In this document: positions 12,459 through 24,599 of the stretch, piece by piece
How the letters are laid out: every line of letters begins with the position of its first letter
How positions within the stretch are numbered: the first letter of the stretch is position 1
Origin: Ctenosaura bakeri
Taxonomy: Eukaryota; Chordata; Lepidosauria; Squamata; Iguanidae
Direction: 5' to 3'
Assembly (NCBI GenBank): GCA_948474755.1
Contig: CAOLHI010002567.1
Coordinates: 62,001 to 126,000, forward strand
DNA: 64,000 nt
Position numbers and translations under genes: made by a program
The notes under the pieces: generated by a model
Seen by the model: only the letters and a program-made list of their open reading frames with translations
What the model was told of the DNA's origin: nothing
Database searches by the model: none

Positions 12459-13360
12459 CTTAAGGCTTCAGATCACTGAAACTCTAAGCCTTTCCTCTCA
12501 GTATCCATCAGAGTGCTTGAGAGGTTATGAGGAGGAATTATTTCAGATGACTACATTCATATCTACTTTTTAGAAAAAGCAGGTGTACATAGTAATTCCA
12601 TTTACCTGACTGATAAAGAGATGATCACCCATTTATATTACATGTTTTATGCATTTTTCTTTTCTGAAAAACTTTTATAAGGAGGTCAGTTTTGCAAAAG
12701 AAATGGATTGTTGTCAGAGAAAACATCACAGAAAGGTTGCTTTTTAAATATTTGAGCCAAGATGTCAGCCAGGGAAATGAGTTTCTGCAAGAATATATTT
12801 GTTCAGGAAAAAAGAAAGAATGCTACCATTATTCTTACTGATGACATAGATTTCCCAGGGCTTCTCCAATGAATTCTCACAACAATTGTATTACTGCAGT
12901 AGTTGCAAAGAGAACGCATGCTTTTTCCCATCCTTTCTGTTGAAGGTGAACCTATGTATAGTCGATACACTACCCTAACTTTTGATAACTGGTTTAGGCT
13001 TGATTTCCCTTTATTTCTCAAGAGCTGATGAATGGTACTTGAACATGTGAAGTGATCCCTTGATAAGCACAGCACTGAAGGGACATGAATGTTCAGTCTC
13101 TGATGGATCTTTTATGTAATCAAGTCATCACTTGATTTTGCATTCACTAGTGAAATAGTTCCATCTGTGAAGCAGTCCATGGAGAAGAGGATATGTCATC
13201 TGCATTGCAGAGATGCTTTCTATAGGAGGGAAGGGGGACAGGTAGCTGGACCTAAGACATCACCATATAAATAAAATAGCTTTCTGAGTAGATCAGAATC
13301 ATGTTAGGAAAATTCCATGCAGCTGAGCAGTATGAATTTCAATAATGTTAATGTAACATA

Positions 13361-13369
13361 TAGATAGAT

Positions 13370-13430
<61 letters not shown>
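13361..13430. repeat. (GATA)n microsatellite
   Basis: There are about 17 units of GATA with one interruption near 13369. The minus strand reads as a Tyr-Leu-Ser-Ile repeat in an open frame, which is an artefact. Confidence 0.97.
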
Positions 13431-14148
13431 TTGCATTCCTATACATTGGTATAAGAACTGACACTGCATGAGGAGCCACTTACATGCAAATAACTTTCCT
13501 TGCAGTACTTTCTTTCTTTGAATCCCTGTCAAGCAGCAGCACTCTCCAGCTGCTTGACCTAGCATAGAAGAAGGCATAGAGGAATCAAGCAAATAGCAGG
13601 CAGATGTTTAAAAAATACAACAAAATCACTGGTCTTGCCAGCAACCAGATCTAACACAACTGATCTCTAATGAGCTTGGGTATGCATCACTATGTTAGAC
13701 ATAATTTCAACATCCATTTTATGGTGATATTGTCATTAGGGGAACCAAAACATCAAAAAAGATGTATGCAAGCTTTTAAGACTTTCACGTTCCTTCACCA
13801 GGAAAAGAAAATCAGACAGGGAAAATAGGACTGGTGGTGGAAAGGGGGTAAGGAACAGATTTATTGCTCTGAAGCTCATGTCATTGTAAGACATTATGGG
13901 AAGAAGGGACTTTGGAGTGTCAAATAGTCAGCTTTTATGTTTCACACAGAGTTGCCTATAGTCTTGCTGGGGGAAAAACAGGAAAATCAGTAAAAGGCAA
14001 TTACGTTTTTAATCTTCATTTACAAACAACCCCCTTGGGGGAAAAATAAACACTTTCTATTTAGTTTATTGTGTTAGACTGTTCTGTTTGGACATTTTTG
14101 CCAGTGGGATTTACTCTGTCCATTCCTCTGTGTGTTTTCTTCTTTGAG

Positions 14149-14297
14149 GATCATTCAGATAGTCCTTTGGGAGCAGCAGTAACTCTGGCTCATGAGCTGG
14201 GCCATAACTTTGGGATGAACCATGATACACTGGAAAGGGGTTGCAACTGCAAAGCATCTACTGACAAAGGGGGCTGCATCATGAACCCTTCGACGGG
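14149..14297 (+). CDS. ADAM12: ADAM12 exon: zinc-binding active site and Met-turn
   Basis: This 149-nt exon has 49 codons plus GG of a split Gly. It opens [14 protein letters not shown], then carries the reprolysin zinc motif [12 protein letters not shown]. The three zinc-ligand His codons are at 14191, 14203 and 14221, and the catalytic Glu codon at 14194 (Glu351 in human ADAM12). The Met-turn [10 protein letters not shown] follows, with Met at 14281. All catalytic residues are present, so an active protease is predicted. Human ADAM12 has Asn-Ala-Ser after the Met-turn, which is a glycosylation sequon. Here it reads Asn-Pro-Ser, which proline blocks. The donor is gtaagt (14298). The acceptor is the less common ttgag. 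Confidence 0.97.
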
Positions 14298-14632
14298 GTA
14301 AGTCTGAAACAAAGATTTTGTAGTGAGAGTAGCTTTGTTTTTACTTAAGAAGCCTATAAGCAGGGCTTTACATGTTGTTCATGCCAATCAGACTCTATCA
14401 CAGAATTTCTTCCATAGCTGATGGCAATAAGACTATTCTTCTCAATTTAAATTGCTGGAGCAGGAAGGAATCTTATAACAATCAAAGGGAAGCAGATCTT
14501 CTAATTATCCTAATTTGGTTGATTAATCCACTGACATCCAACTTTTTCAGCCGCTTTTAAAATGTTCCATTTTCTCTTGTCCCTCCACATTCCCCCTTTG
14601 TCTTCAGCTTACTTCAGTTGCTGCAAACTGAG

Positions 14633-15035
14633 GCCCCTTCTGCACCATCTTCCCAACCCACCATGGGATTGGAGAAGGACAGGACTGCGATGATGCTTCT
14701 GCATGACATTGCGATCTTGTCCTTCTCTCTTCCCCAGGCTGTGCAATCACAGATTGAATCATTGACAAGTTTTCTCCATCAATGACCCACAATCACACCA
14801 CCATTGCGGATGTACCTGTCCTTTCGAAGCCTGGGAAGCACAGTGATGGTGCTTCCTGAGCCAGCGCAGCCTGGGAAGGTACAGTACAGAGGAAGAGTCA
14901 TGGCCATCACACTCCCTTCCCAAGGGAGCCAGCTGGTGCAGAGGGGAGCACTCCTGTCATGTTCCTCTCCCAGCAGAGCTGATGCTGGGATCCCCACTGG
15001 ACATCTTTGCAAAAAGGTAGGGTGCAGAAAGGGCC
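14633..15035. mobile_element. About 400-bp TIR element, copy 2
   Basis: The ends ggccccttctgcacc and gggtgcagaaagggcc are inverted repeats. Internal blocks agcgcagcctgggaa and aaaaaggtagggtgcag are shared with the copy at 36.9 kb. The element sits inside another dispersed repeat: the flanks ttgctgcaaactgag and ctgagttcaaagtgc rejoin to the uninterrupted form at about 23415-23440. At least ctgag is duplicated at the junctions; an 8-bp duplication is not clean. There is no coding capacity. Confidence 0.72.
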
Positions 15036-15240
15036 TGAGTTCAAAGTGCAAAAGTAAGGAGTGGAGAGGACAGGTGGGGGTGGAATCTTGCATGAGTAGA
15101 CTCATGCAAAAGCAAGCTGCTTCAGACTTTCCTAGCTTGTGTGTTCTTTGTCATCAACAACAATTTTTATCTTGACAACACTTTGATGTTGCTTGGCCAC
15201 CCATGTCCTGATTTTCCTCTGTGAAATGTTGAGAGGTATG
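15036..15240 (+). repeat. Unnamed dispersed repeat, right part (interrupted copy)
   Basis: It starts ttcaaagtgcaaaagta and ends with a catgtcctgattttcctctg block and gaaatgttgagaggtatg. The same order of blocks is found at 23.4-23.7 kb (plus) and 48.5-48.8 kb (minus). The left part of this copy lies before 14633, and the TIR element was inserted between. The family is not named here; a LINE 3' region is possible. Confidence 0.6.
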
Positions 15241-16512
15241 GAGTAGTTGTAATTTCTCCCCTCATTAACAACAGAAAATGTGCAAAGCTGTTAAGTTGCA
15301 CGGTTGTCATCGTCGTATTCTTCTAGTGTGGAAAACAGAAAACATTACCAATTAGGAACAGGGCAGGTTTGTTTGTGTCCTGTTGCAGGACTGCTTTATA
15401 GTAAAGGCTTTCTATATAAACTGAAGGTGGCCTTTGTATTTGACTCACGCAGCTGAGGTCTCACTAAAGTTGTTTCAGTCCAATCCTCCAGTTCCTGCCC
15501 TGTGCATTCTTCTGTCTCAGTCACCTCTCACAGTTACAAGTGAGATCAATTTAGTATATGATTTGCTAGATGGAGGTGCCCACTCTCTTATACGTAAACA
15601 GTATGGAGTGTTTCATCATGCTAGTCCTGAAAAGAAGCTTTACTCCGTTTGACTTCAGATTTTAAAGATCAGGGAAGTATTTCTTCAGGATCTTTGTATA
15701 CTGCCAGAATTTTTCTGATGGTAAACTGTAAGAGAAAGATTGTGTTTTCCTGAGAGCTACCAGGCACAGAGGGAGACATAATGGTTATCAAGTTACATTC
15801 CATTTGTAATTACCCTGAGCATTAATAAGAAATGGAAGACAGGAACTGTGGTGATCTCAGCGACCATGATGATGATGTCACTAAGTTTTTAAAGATAAAA
15901 GATTGGAACATTTAAATTGTCAGTGTGGCTGGTTTTCAGATATGATGATTAAAGAATTTCCATTGTGTGCATGAGCTTTTAACTCACATGCTACTTCTGT
16001 TACTCTGATATGACTGTGAGGATTTCTGATTTCAATTAAATACAGTTTAGCATTGTGTCTAAAAGTTATACTGTGGTTATGTGGGCCAGCTGCGTAGCTC
16101 ATGAACTGAAGTTGCCTTATTCCAGCTAATCATGGATAAGACTAACCACAGGAGTCTGAGTTCAGACATAACACTAAGCTGTGGTTAGTGTAAAGTAGAA
16201 GCTCCCAGACTGTTCATTCTGGCTACACTGGAGGGAGAAAGGGGACTTTGTGAGCTTGAGGTATGACTATTGTTTGTCTGGTTCAGATATGACACGCAAG
16301 ACTCACATTAGTCATAAGAGAAATGGTAGTATTACAGCATCCAGTAATACCATGTTTTTAAAATTTGATATATTCTGGCTGCTCCTGTGTTATTTCAGAT
16401 TTGAGGACTAATAAATAGTTAAAATGTGCATGAGAAGGAAACAATAGAATTCTGTTCTTCCTGACATAATGGTAAAAAGGGCTGTTTAGCAGAACATATC
16501 CCATTGGTATAT

Positions 16513-16640
16513 TTTGTTGTTATTTGCTATCAAGTTGACTTCAAGTTGTGCTGAACCTGTGAGTGAGAGACTTCCTTGAGTTTCAGTCATCAACAGCACT
16601 GCTCAGGTCTTGCAAACTCACCTTTCCATTAAATATAGTA
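16513..16640 (+). repeat. Dispersed repeat (caagttgacttcaa family), short copy
   Basis: It contains tatcaagttgacttcaagtt and catcaacagcactgctcagg followed by tcttgcaaactca. The same blocks occur at 56.5-56.95 kb. It is an interspersed squamate-type repeat without coding capacity. Confidence 0.55.
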
Positions 16641-16744
16641 TTAAATACAAGTTGTGATAGATCATGATTAAGACTGCTTTAAACTGATGGTTGAACCAGC
16701 CAGTTATGGAATATACAGTTAGCTATCATAGTTTAGCTGCTCTT

Positions 16745-17262
16745 AAATTTGGGACCAATAATCTGTCCCCCCCACACCTGTACTCCAAGTGGCTGGGGGA
16801 GGCAACTTTGCTGTCCCCCCTTGAGAAGAGACCACGTCACCAGTGTGACCATTGTCACACTGGCACAAGGTAGTGTAGGATACGCCTCTCGAGCTCACTC
16901 TCCCAGTCTTCAGGCAGGAGATGAGGGGGCGAAGAAGGAAAGCATCCTTAGGGCGGGCCCACATATTTTATGCCCCCACTTCTGGGCTCTGTGGCAGGTG
17001 GTGGGTTTTTGTGGGACACGCCTTCCCAAGGGGGTCGCCAAGGTGGCAACCCAGTATCAGAGGTTTGCCCTTGGGACCAGGTATTTTGCTATCATGCAGC
17101 CCCCATGAGGTCAAATTCAATGCCAATGTCAAGTTCAATGTCATGTCCAAGGTCAAGGTAAAGTTCATGACTAAATAGACAATAAATAATAAATTGTCCA
17201 TAGTCCACCCCAAGTCCTGTCGTGTGGTCTCTTCATTTTGGGAGGTGAGCAGCAAATGAATA
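16745..17262 (+). mobile_element. Terminal region of the YR-type retroelement family, plus strand
   Basis: The right part has repeated aagttcaatg-like words (17111-17170), then aataaattgtccatagtcca and a tgtggtctcttcattttggg block. In reverse complement these correspond to 28260-28370 and 23905-23990. The left part is GC-rich. It is interpreted as the 3' terminal region of the element whose coding relic lies at 25.1-26.1 kb. Small open frames here are not genes. Confidence 0.5.
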
Positions 17263-19640
17263 TTCAGTTGGGCATGCTTTTTGTAAATAAAAAAGTAAAG
17301 TATTTCTTGCCAGTAATTTGGAAGCCATAGGTACATCTATAATTGTTGGCTTTTTCCAGTGCAAGTTAATGCACTTGAAATAGTATTTACTTACCAATGC
17401 ACATTAGGCCAAAAATATTGGATATATGGTTGTTGGAATGTCCTTGTCATTAGTGTTTAAATAATTTCATTGTTCTGTATCCTATAGCTTTTGTAGTAGA
17501 TTGCATCCGTAACATTTTTGTTAAGTGTTTTGTTGCGTATAGCGAGTTCTGTATATTTGTAAATATCTTTCTTCCCTTTCATCTATGGCTCCCTTTTTTT
17601 CTGGGAATAATTTTTCTTGTTATTTTACTTGTTTGTTATTGTGTGAAAGATATGGTCTGGGTATTGAAAGCGTGTTCATATATCCCAGTGTTTTGAATGC
17701 ATACAAACAAAGCATAGCAACTAAGAAATATGGTTGTTGGTTTTATTGATGTGATACATAATTTTATATAGGCCAGTTACTTTCAAAAAGTCATTAGTTA
17801 CATTTATACGACCCAAAGCATCCTACCAGTTAGTTGCATTATAATATTTTTAAATAGCTCTTTATTATTTCACTATTCAAAAAAATAACAAAAATAGCTA
17901 CATTTTATTATTTTTTCAAAAAGAAAAACTCTCAATGCTTTAAACCACTAATCTTGGATCAAAATAAAATCTCAATAGTGAGAGTACTTTGGATAATTAC
18001 AACATTTTTTTTAAAAAAGTTATATTCACAGAGATAGGGGAGTGAAGTTCTCCATCATTATGTCACAGCCATAATGTAAATTAGTTATGCCTTAGCAGTT
18101 GTTGCATTGTTATAAGTAACATATTGCTTGTAATTAGTTACTTCCATGTTCTGATCTGAATCTTGGAATGGGAATAAAATAAACACTGATATTGGTAACA
18201 TCCATATTGAAGGGCCCACAGAAATATATCTGTGAAATATATCCTTTTCTCTAAATTAAGCAACTTATATTGCACATACAAAACTCATGAGACTTGTAGG
18301 TGCAACTGCTTCCTCAGTCCCATTTCAGTGGGTTTCCAAGTATTCTTCTTCACCTTTTAGCTGCTATCACTTCTCAGGTTGGTCAAACTGAGTAACACCA
18401 ACACTATTCATATCCATGTGTTGCACTCTCAGTTGATAAGAGTATTAGTATTCTGTAAAATAGAGTGTTTGCTTCCCTCTGTCCCTCTGGGATCCAAGGC
18501 AATAGGTCTGTGTACTTTGGATCAATACCAGACTATATTCTGATTTTCTTTTCACTCTAGACGTGCTTATTTTGTGACAGGCATTTCCAGCAAAAATGTT
18601 AGAACAGCCTGAATTCATATCTTCATTTACTTCAGATCTCACTAGGTTATCTAGTCCTATTTAACTATCTGCTAGACCTCTCCAACCATAGATCCTCTGG
18701 AGGGCAGGAGTAACTAATGTCATGTTTGAGGAAGAGGCTATGTAAATTATATTTTTTTAAAAAAAAAGAAAAGAAAAGCTGTGCACAAAAGGTGTCTGTA
18801 TTTTAAATAAAGTGATAAGGCAAAAACAGCTAGTGTTAAAATGAATCTAGTCACTTTAAGCTTGAAGCCACTCTAATTAAAGGAAATGTTCAAGAGGGAA
18901 TTTTATTCTTCAAAATATTGTTTCATTAATTATTGCCATATTTGTAATCTTTGAAGACTTCAACTTTAAGAACTTGAATTAGAACAGAGTACTTGGTAGA
19001 GGCATTATCTTGGGATCAGTACATAATTAAACTCTGTCGGATCTGTCTGTTAATGAGCTTCCTGTAGGTTTACATCCTTCAAGCCACAGTTAAGTCATGT
19101 GCCATACTTACCACAGAGTCTTTAAAGGCTTCAGCACATCATTCACAATGATGTGATATTTTATATACCATTAAGACTTTGGGGAGAAAAGCAGACAGCG
19201 TGATACTGCTTCTGACATTCAGATTCACACAAAATGTATCACAGTCTAAGAGGTGGATTTTTATTATTATTATTCCAAGAAGGGAATTGCAATAACAGAA
19301 AATAATGAGAACATAATTTTTGTAAGCTGATAGTTTATTAATAGCTGTGTCTGCCTTTAAAATGAAATATTCACTTTGGGGTGCTGGCAGCAGGCCTAGT
19401 ATTGTACAGGTTCTTAAAGAATCCTGTGATCCAAGGAGATAGGTATGAAAGTGGTCTTCTGATTAGTGCTAAGGGGTGGAAAGGGGCACAGAGAGGACAA
19501 GGAAGGCCTGAAGAAACTTTTCCTGCCCAGTTTAACTCCAGAAAGCTTATAACCTTTTTTTTAGAAAATACAGAATCAGCCATGTATCTTTTAGTTAAAT
19601 ATCCGTTAAAAATGTATAGGGAATTTCTGATTTCTCTCAA

Positions 19641-19646
19641 AGAAAA

Positions 19647-19686
<40 letters not shown>
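19641..19686. repeat. (GAAA)n microsatellite
   Basis: There are about ten GAAA units. Read on the minus strand this gives a Phe-Leu-Ser-Phe repeat inside a 155-residue open frame (19371-19838), which is therefore not a gene. Confidence 0.95.
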
Positions 19687-21416
19687 CTGAATGGGAAGTC
19701 TGCAGAAGTTGCTTTGCAAACCAGTGATTCATTAAAGAGGTTACCAGAAACCTGAATACTGTTTTCAGTGCCAAAGAGGGATGTCTGGAAAAGAAAATTG
19801 AAGCCAGATTTGAAACCCAAGAAAATGCAATAGAACACTTCAGTGTTAATGATGAGAAATGTAGATCAGGTAATAGAAAAACTGAAGTGGATAATATCTG
19901 ACCTAAAGAGTTATTATTTACAGCAGGGCCTCTAGGGATGACAATGGATACTTTCCCTCTAGGCACATATTAGAACAACAGAGGGAATAGTAGGAAATAG
20001 CAAAAAAAAAAAAAGGAACTGTGGGAAAGTATGAGTAAAAATGATACAATAGAACCCTAGCGTGAAACTGAAAAGCTAAAAACATTTGTCCAGTTCTAAA
20101 CTTGTTCTGTAATCCTCAACCACACTACATTTAAATGAGTATAAAGCCTAGTCACTTTTGCAGGCCAGGCATTTTAGCTGCCATCTTTGAGACCTGGGAA
20201 TATACCTGTAAAGTACAGACTGTATTCTAGTATAATCCATAGAGTATAGCATACTCTATAGACTGCTGCTATAATCTATAGACTGCTGGTCCTGTCAGCA
20301 GGGCTGTTCTTGATAGACTGATAACCTGCCCAGCATACTGAAATATGGTACTGGTACAATAAACGTGTCGGTTATGATGAAGTAAATATATAGTTAATTA
20401 TGAGTATAATAGATACTTGTTATGATTGTGTTAAGATGTAACAGTGAATGTATATGTCTCTCTCTATATATGCATATAATACATAGCCTAAAAGACTACT
20501 AAAGAGCTTGCTCATTCCCCATATAAATATCCTGAGATTCCAATACTTAGGAATGCTGAAGTGGATTGGTGATGTTAACTCAGCCTGTCTGGCTTAATCA
20601 CCATCACAAACTGGACACTCAAGTTATCAGGATGTGACAACAGAACTCCAGACAGAATCCAGATTAGTTGACAAGTGGCAAGGACCATCACTCCCTCAGT
20701 CTTAAGAAATAGGAGTGGGGAACCATTCCTGTTTTATCACAAGACTGCCAGCTTTGAAGAGGGAGTGTCTATGATCAGTGATGCCATTCACAGATCAACA
20801 TAATTGGCAGTCCTAAAAATGTATATCCAAATCTACCATCATCCTGTAATCTGAACACGATTGTATCTCTTCCCACACTGTGGGAGGCAGCATCTACCTG
20901 CTTGGATTAGGGGCAGCCATTGTGTCAAATTAATTCTCCTACATGAATTAGGACAGGACTCTCTATGGCATTCTATGACTAGTGCGCAATTATAAACAAT
21001 TCCATATATTTCAGCCACTTGCCATATGTTAGGATTTTTTTTCTATAAACAAAACATTTCTGGCACAAAAATTGTTCTTGTTATCCGTGGTTGGCTCCAT
21101 TCAATAGAAACCAAACTTCCTTTTATTGGAGGACATTGGAGTCAGGAAGTACCTCACAATAGAAATGTATATACATTTTGTTTTACTTCATTTTATGCAG
21201 TCTTCTTTATTTCACCTTCTATTTTCTGTCCTCAGGTATTTGAGGGGAATATACTTGATTCTGCACATACAGTTATTCGGATATGTGTCATTTTTCTATC
21301 CCAAAATGCATTAGAATTCTCACTGAGGTGAGCAAATATACAAAAGGGTGAAGCATGAATCCAAAAAAAAGCAGATAGCTCTCCATAGAGGTAGGCTTGC
21401 TATTTATCTGTGCAGA

Positions 21417-21480
21417 GGTGTGTGTGTGTGTGTGTGTGTTACATGCACACACACACACATGCACGCACAAGCACACATAC
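21417..21480. repeat. (TG)n-(CA)n inverted microsatellite
   Basis: About eleven TG units are followed, after tacatg, by CA repeats, so the tract can fold back on itself as a hairpin. Confidence 0.9.
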
Positions 21481-21974
21481 CACCGTTTCTATCATCTCAG
21501 ACTATTTCTTGGTAATACTCTGCACCAACTGCAGCATTTTATTCCCACTATTGGGTGGCTTTCTTTTTAATACAGAGAGATATTAGAACGAAACAGCCTC
21601 CTTCTCTTCTCTTCTTTTTTTTTCCAAAGGTTTGTTAGAGTTATAGTGCATCAGTGCTTCAGTGGTATAGTAACTTTTAGTTTTTTTGGTTTCTTAGATT
21701 CACAATAGGGCTCTTCCCATTTTTTTCTTTAAAAAAAAAACAGAGCTTGTGTTGGCAAAGGTAGTCCTATGGTTTGGAGGATGCCAGAAATCCCATAAAA
21801 TAGTTTAGGACAACAGAAACATCACTTCGATCAAAAGAGAGAGAGAACACAACATCAGCAAGTACTGCAGTCACCAGCCACCTCTTGATATATTTGTCCC
21901 ATCTGCAGCAGCCCTGAAGCAACATGAATGTCTTTTGAAAGTACTGTGTTGCTTTCATTTTCAAATTTTGCCTT

Positions 21975-22164
21975 AGTTGTTGTTGTGTTCCTTCAAGTCT
22001 TTTCTGACTTATGGCAAGGCTAAGGAGCATCTATCATGGGGTTTTCTGGGAGCTGAGAGTATGTGATATGCCCAGGGTGACCCAGTAGGTTTCCATGGCT
22101 GAAGTGGGAATTGAAACCTGGTCTCTAGAGTCATTGCTCAAACCACCACACCATCCTGACTCTC
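21975..22164 (-). mobile_element. tRNA-derived SINE (Squam1-type)
   Basis: This is a reverse-strand copy. The tail gttgttgttgtgttccttca comes first, then ggggttttctgggagctgag, gtgacccagtaggtttccat, the B-box complement and a head ending near ccatcctgactctc. It is diverged by many substitutions and deletions. Confidence 0.75.
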
Positions 22165-23329
22165 CACATCTTTTTCTATTCAGCTCCTACTCATCCCAAA
22201 AATGTGCTACCCTTCTGAACAAATCTGTGGCTTTTGTTTCTTTCTCATTTCTTTGTGTGTGGATCTCTAATTATGTGTGTGTGTGTATTATCAGGGAGGG
22301 AGAAGATGATACTTGAGGTCTGAAGGGATGTGCAGAATTAAAGCAACTTCTACAGAGAATGAAACTAATCTTAACTAGTTCAATTTTGTCTGAAGAGTGT
22401 TATGTTTAGATGAACAATGTTTTTTCTACCATTTAAGAACACAGCTCTCAACCTCCTTCCATGAATTAAAAACAAAATTATATAGCAACTGTCTTCAGCT
22501 GAACTGAAGACACTGCTGGCAAATGCAGGGCTTCCCCCTCCCCCGAATATTCATGGAATTTCTTTTCTGCTTTACTGTCTAGTTAAAAAACAACCACAAC
22601 CCAGGTGTTAATAGTAACACAAGTGCTTGCTAATGATATCCTGGCTTACCAATCTCATCCAGATGTCAGGTCCATTATGATTTCCATCCTTTTTTCAGTT
22701 GGGTTCCAGTGTCCTGCTGCTTTGCAATAAAGAAATCTTTTTTTTACTTCCATTTCATACAAATGTGTTGCTGCCTCCAGGTTGCTGAAAATCTGTCACA
22801 CTGAATCCAGTATATCCAAGTCACTTGCATTTCCACACTGAGAGTTGTTGTTTTTGAGTGCCTTTTTACCTTATTCAGTAACTATCCTTTTTCTTCTTAA
22901 AGCAACAGCCAGAGTGCTCTATCGCAGCATATGTTAGGTAATTTTTACTTAGCTATGTAGTAGAGATGCTGAGAATTGCAAAAGTGAAGTGTTCATGAAT
23001 TGTGAAGATGTGTTAATGGGACACCAGCAAGAGTCCTGATGCACATTGACATTCCCTAGCAAGTACCTTGCTGCACACCAGGACCAATACACATCAGTCA
23101 CATTGCACATCAGTTACTTTGCTGGCTCCCTACATAGTAACACAACAGCAGAACTTTACTGGATGTGGACATTATAGAACTGCCTGGTTCTAATTCCTGT
23201 AGATGTAAGTCTATTTAAAAAGGCAAAAGTCCCTGATAGGATTCCAGTCATTATTTTTAAACAAGCCCTATAAAATTGTTTAGAGAAGTCCTTTATCCAC
23301 ATATACTCTACAACTGCCCTGATTTGGCA

Positions 23330-23690
23330 GGAACAATCCCACTAAATCCCTTGCTTGTCCCACCTTCTCAGTTGCTTCTAAAATTCCTTGGTTTCTCTCT
23401 CCTCCTCCCACCAAGTTGCTGAAAACTGAGTTCAAAGTGCAGAAGTGGTTTGCACTGTATTAACTCAGCAAGAGGAATAAGAGAGGAGCAGGGGAGTCTT
23501 GTCCATCCTAAACTCCGAACATAAATTCTGGGGTTTCTCTGCTTAAAACTGTAGTTTTGTGTATTCTTCCTCAGTAATAACTTTTGCTGTCTTGTTGCAT
23601 CACCACTTTATTTTGACCACTCTCTGATGCCCCACAGCTACATGTGTCTCTGATTTCATCTGAGAAATAATGGAGGGTATGTACACAGGA
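23330..23690 (+). repeat. Unnamed dispersed repeat (uninterrupted copy)
   Basis: It has tctctctcctcctcccacc, then ttgctgaaaactgagttcaa and agtgcagaagtgg, ending acatgtgtctctgatttcat plus tgagaaataatggagggtat. It is the reference for the copy at 14.6-15.2 kb, which carries an insertion, and the minus-strand copy at 48.5-48.8 kb. Confidence 0.55.
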
Positions 23691-23879
23691 CTTTTTTAAA
23701 TTAGCCCCCCACCTATAATATATTTATTTGTCCAACATCCGCATTTACTAGTCACTTAGTGACCTTAGAAGTAGCTATAAATAATTAAGAGAGTTGTCAT
23801 TAGGTGCTTTCCCTAATAATGAAGTTATGGTTACATCACTTTATGATTGTAAGGTAGCAAGGGATTGCCTCTTTTTTTC

Positions 23880-24560
23880 AGTGGAACTACAACATTTTAT
23901 TTGATGCTCAACCATGGAATAAAGAGACCAGACACAAAGTTGGGTTAACTAAGGGCAACTTTATTTTGACCTGTATTATTTAAATTGCATTAACTTGAAA
24001 GATACAAGAGGGGGGAGCAACATGATACGGGACCAGCTGATGCCAGAGTCACAATGTGATAACTGCTCAGCCTACCCATGGGCGATAACACCTCAGCCCC
24101 AGGGGCAATCCAAATTGGTTTGCTTGCTCCCCAGTCCAGCATCTTGGAAGGTAACCCAGGGACTCCCACCCAAGCTGCACGGCTCTAAAAGTGAGAGTCT
24201 TATTCCCAGGTTAACCTCAAGGGCAGCCTCCTTCACTGAACCCCCTGAGATGCAGGACCCTAAGGAGGTGGTTCTAGAGCCCTACCCTACACCAAATGGG
24301 TGCCAATAGGTGATCACCGACATTTGATTATCCCTTATTATCTGCCACAGAAAGGGACAAGTGTCTACTTAGTCCCTTCCCCCCATCAGGCTGGACAACA
24401 CACCTCGCCCCCCTCTCAATTCTTCCAGGAACAACTGATTCCAATGATCAAACAGGTGAACTCCATCTGCTGGGTAAAGGTCTGGCCACCCAAATAGGTT
24501 GCCGAGATGAGTAATGAAGTGGCCCAAATCTGATTATTCACCATTCTTCTGGTATGGTCA
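23880..24560 (-). mobile_element. 3' terminal region of degraded YR-type retroelement
   Basis: Bases 23905-23990 (aataaagagaccagacac, gttgggttaactaagggcaa) match 28260-28330 and the reverse complement of 17180-17250. A tgggtgccaataggtgatca block (24297-24316) parallels ggtgccataggtacacgccg in the 28-kb copy. It lies directly downstream, on the minus strand, of the recombinase/SGNH relic and reads as that element's 3' non-coding end. Confidence 0.5.
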
Positions 24561-24599
24561 ATACATTTGGGGTCTTTGCCACCCCGACAAAAAAAAACA

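Larger units (their letters stand above)
3234..14148 (+). other. ADAM12: ADAM12 intron (10.9 kb, phase 0)
   Basis: The donor is gtaagt at 3234. The acceptor is tcttctttgag ending at 14148, a GAG-type acceptor that is rarer than CAG or TAG. Listed repeats are a GTTTT tract, a TA-flanked transposon with a SINE inside (3.95-5.1 kb), a tRNA-type SINE (7.2 kb), a LINE 3' end (8.7 kb), a TIR element (9.1-9.5 kb), a CTCCCA palindrome (11.2 kb) and a GATA microsatellite (13.4 kb). The stretches 5.1-7.2, 9.5-11.2 and 11.3-13.3 kb show no gene or clear repeat. Confidence 0.85.

Noticed and set aside
13299..13592. A 97-residue minus-strand frame with a Tyr-Leu-Ser-Ile repeat
   Set aside because: It is the translation of the GATA microsatellite.
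14149..14297. A snake-venom-type metalloproteinase gene
   Set aside because: The zinc motif is common to all reprolysins. The flanking wording and exon order are those of ADAM12, and venom enzymes derive from a different ADAM lineage.
14071..14301. A 76-codon open frame starting at an ATG at 14071, upstream of the catalytic exon
   Set aside because: Codons before 14149 are intron (polypyrimidine stretch and acceptor) and do not match ADAM12; the exon begins at 14149.
19371..19838. A 155-residue minus-strand frame
   Set aside because: It owes its length to the GAAA microsatellite (Phe/Leu/Ser repeats); no domain is visible.
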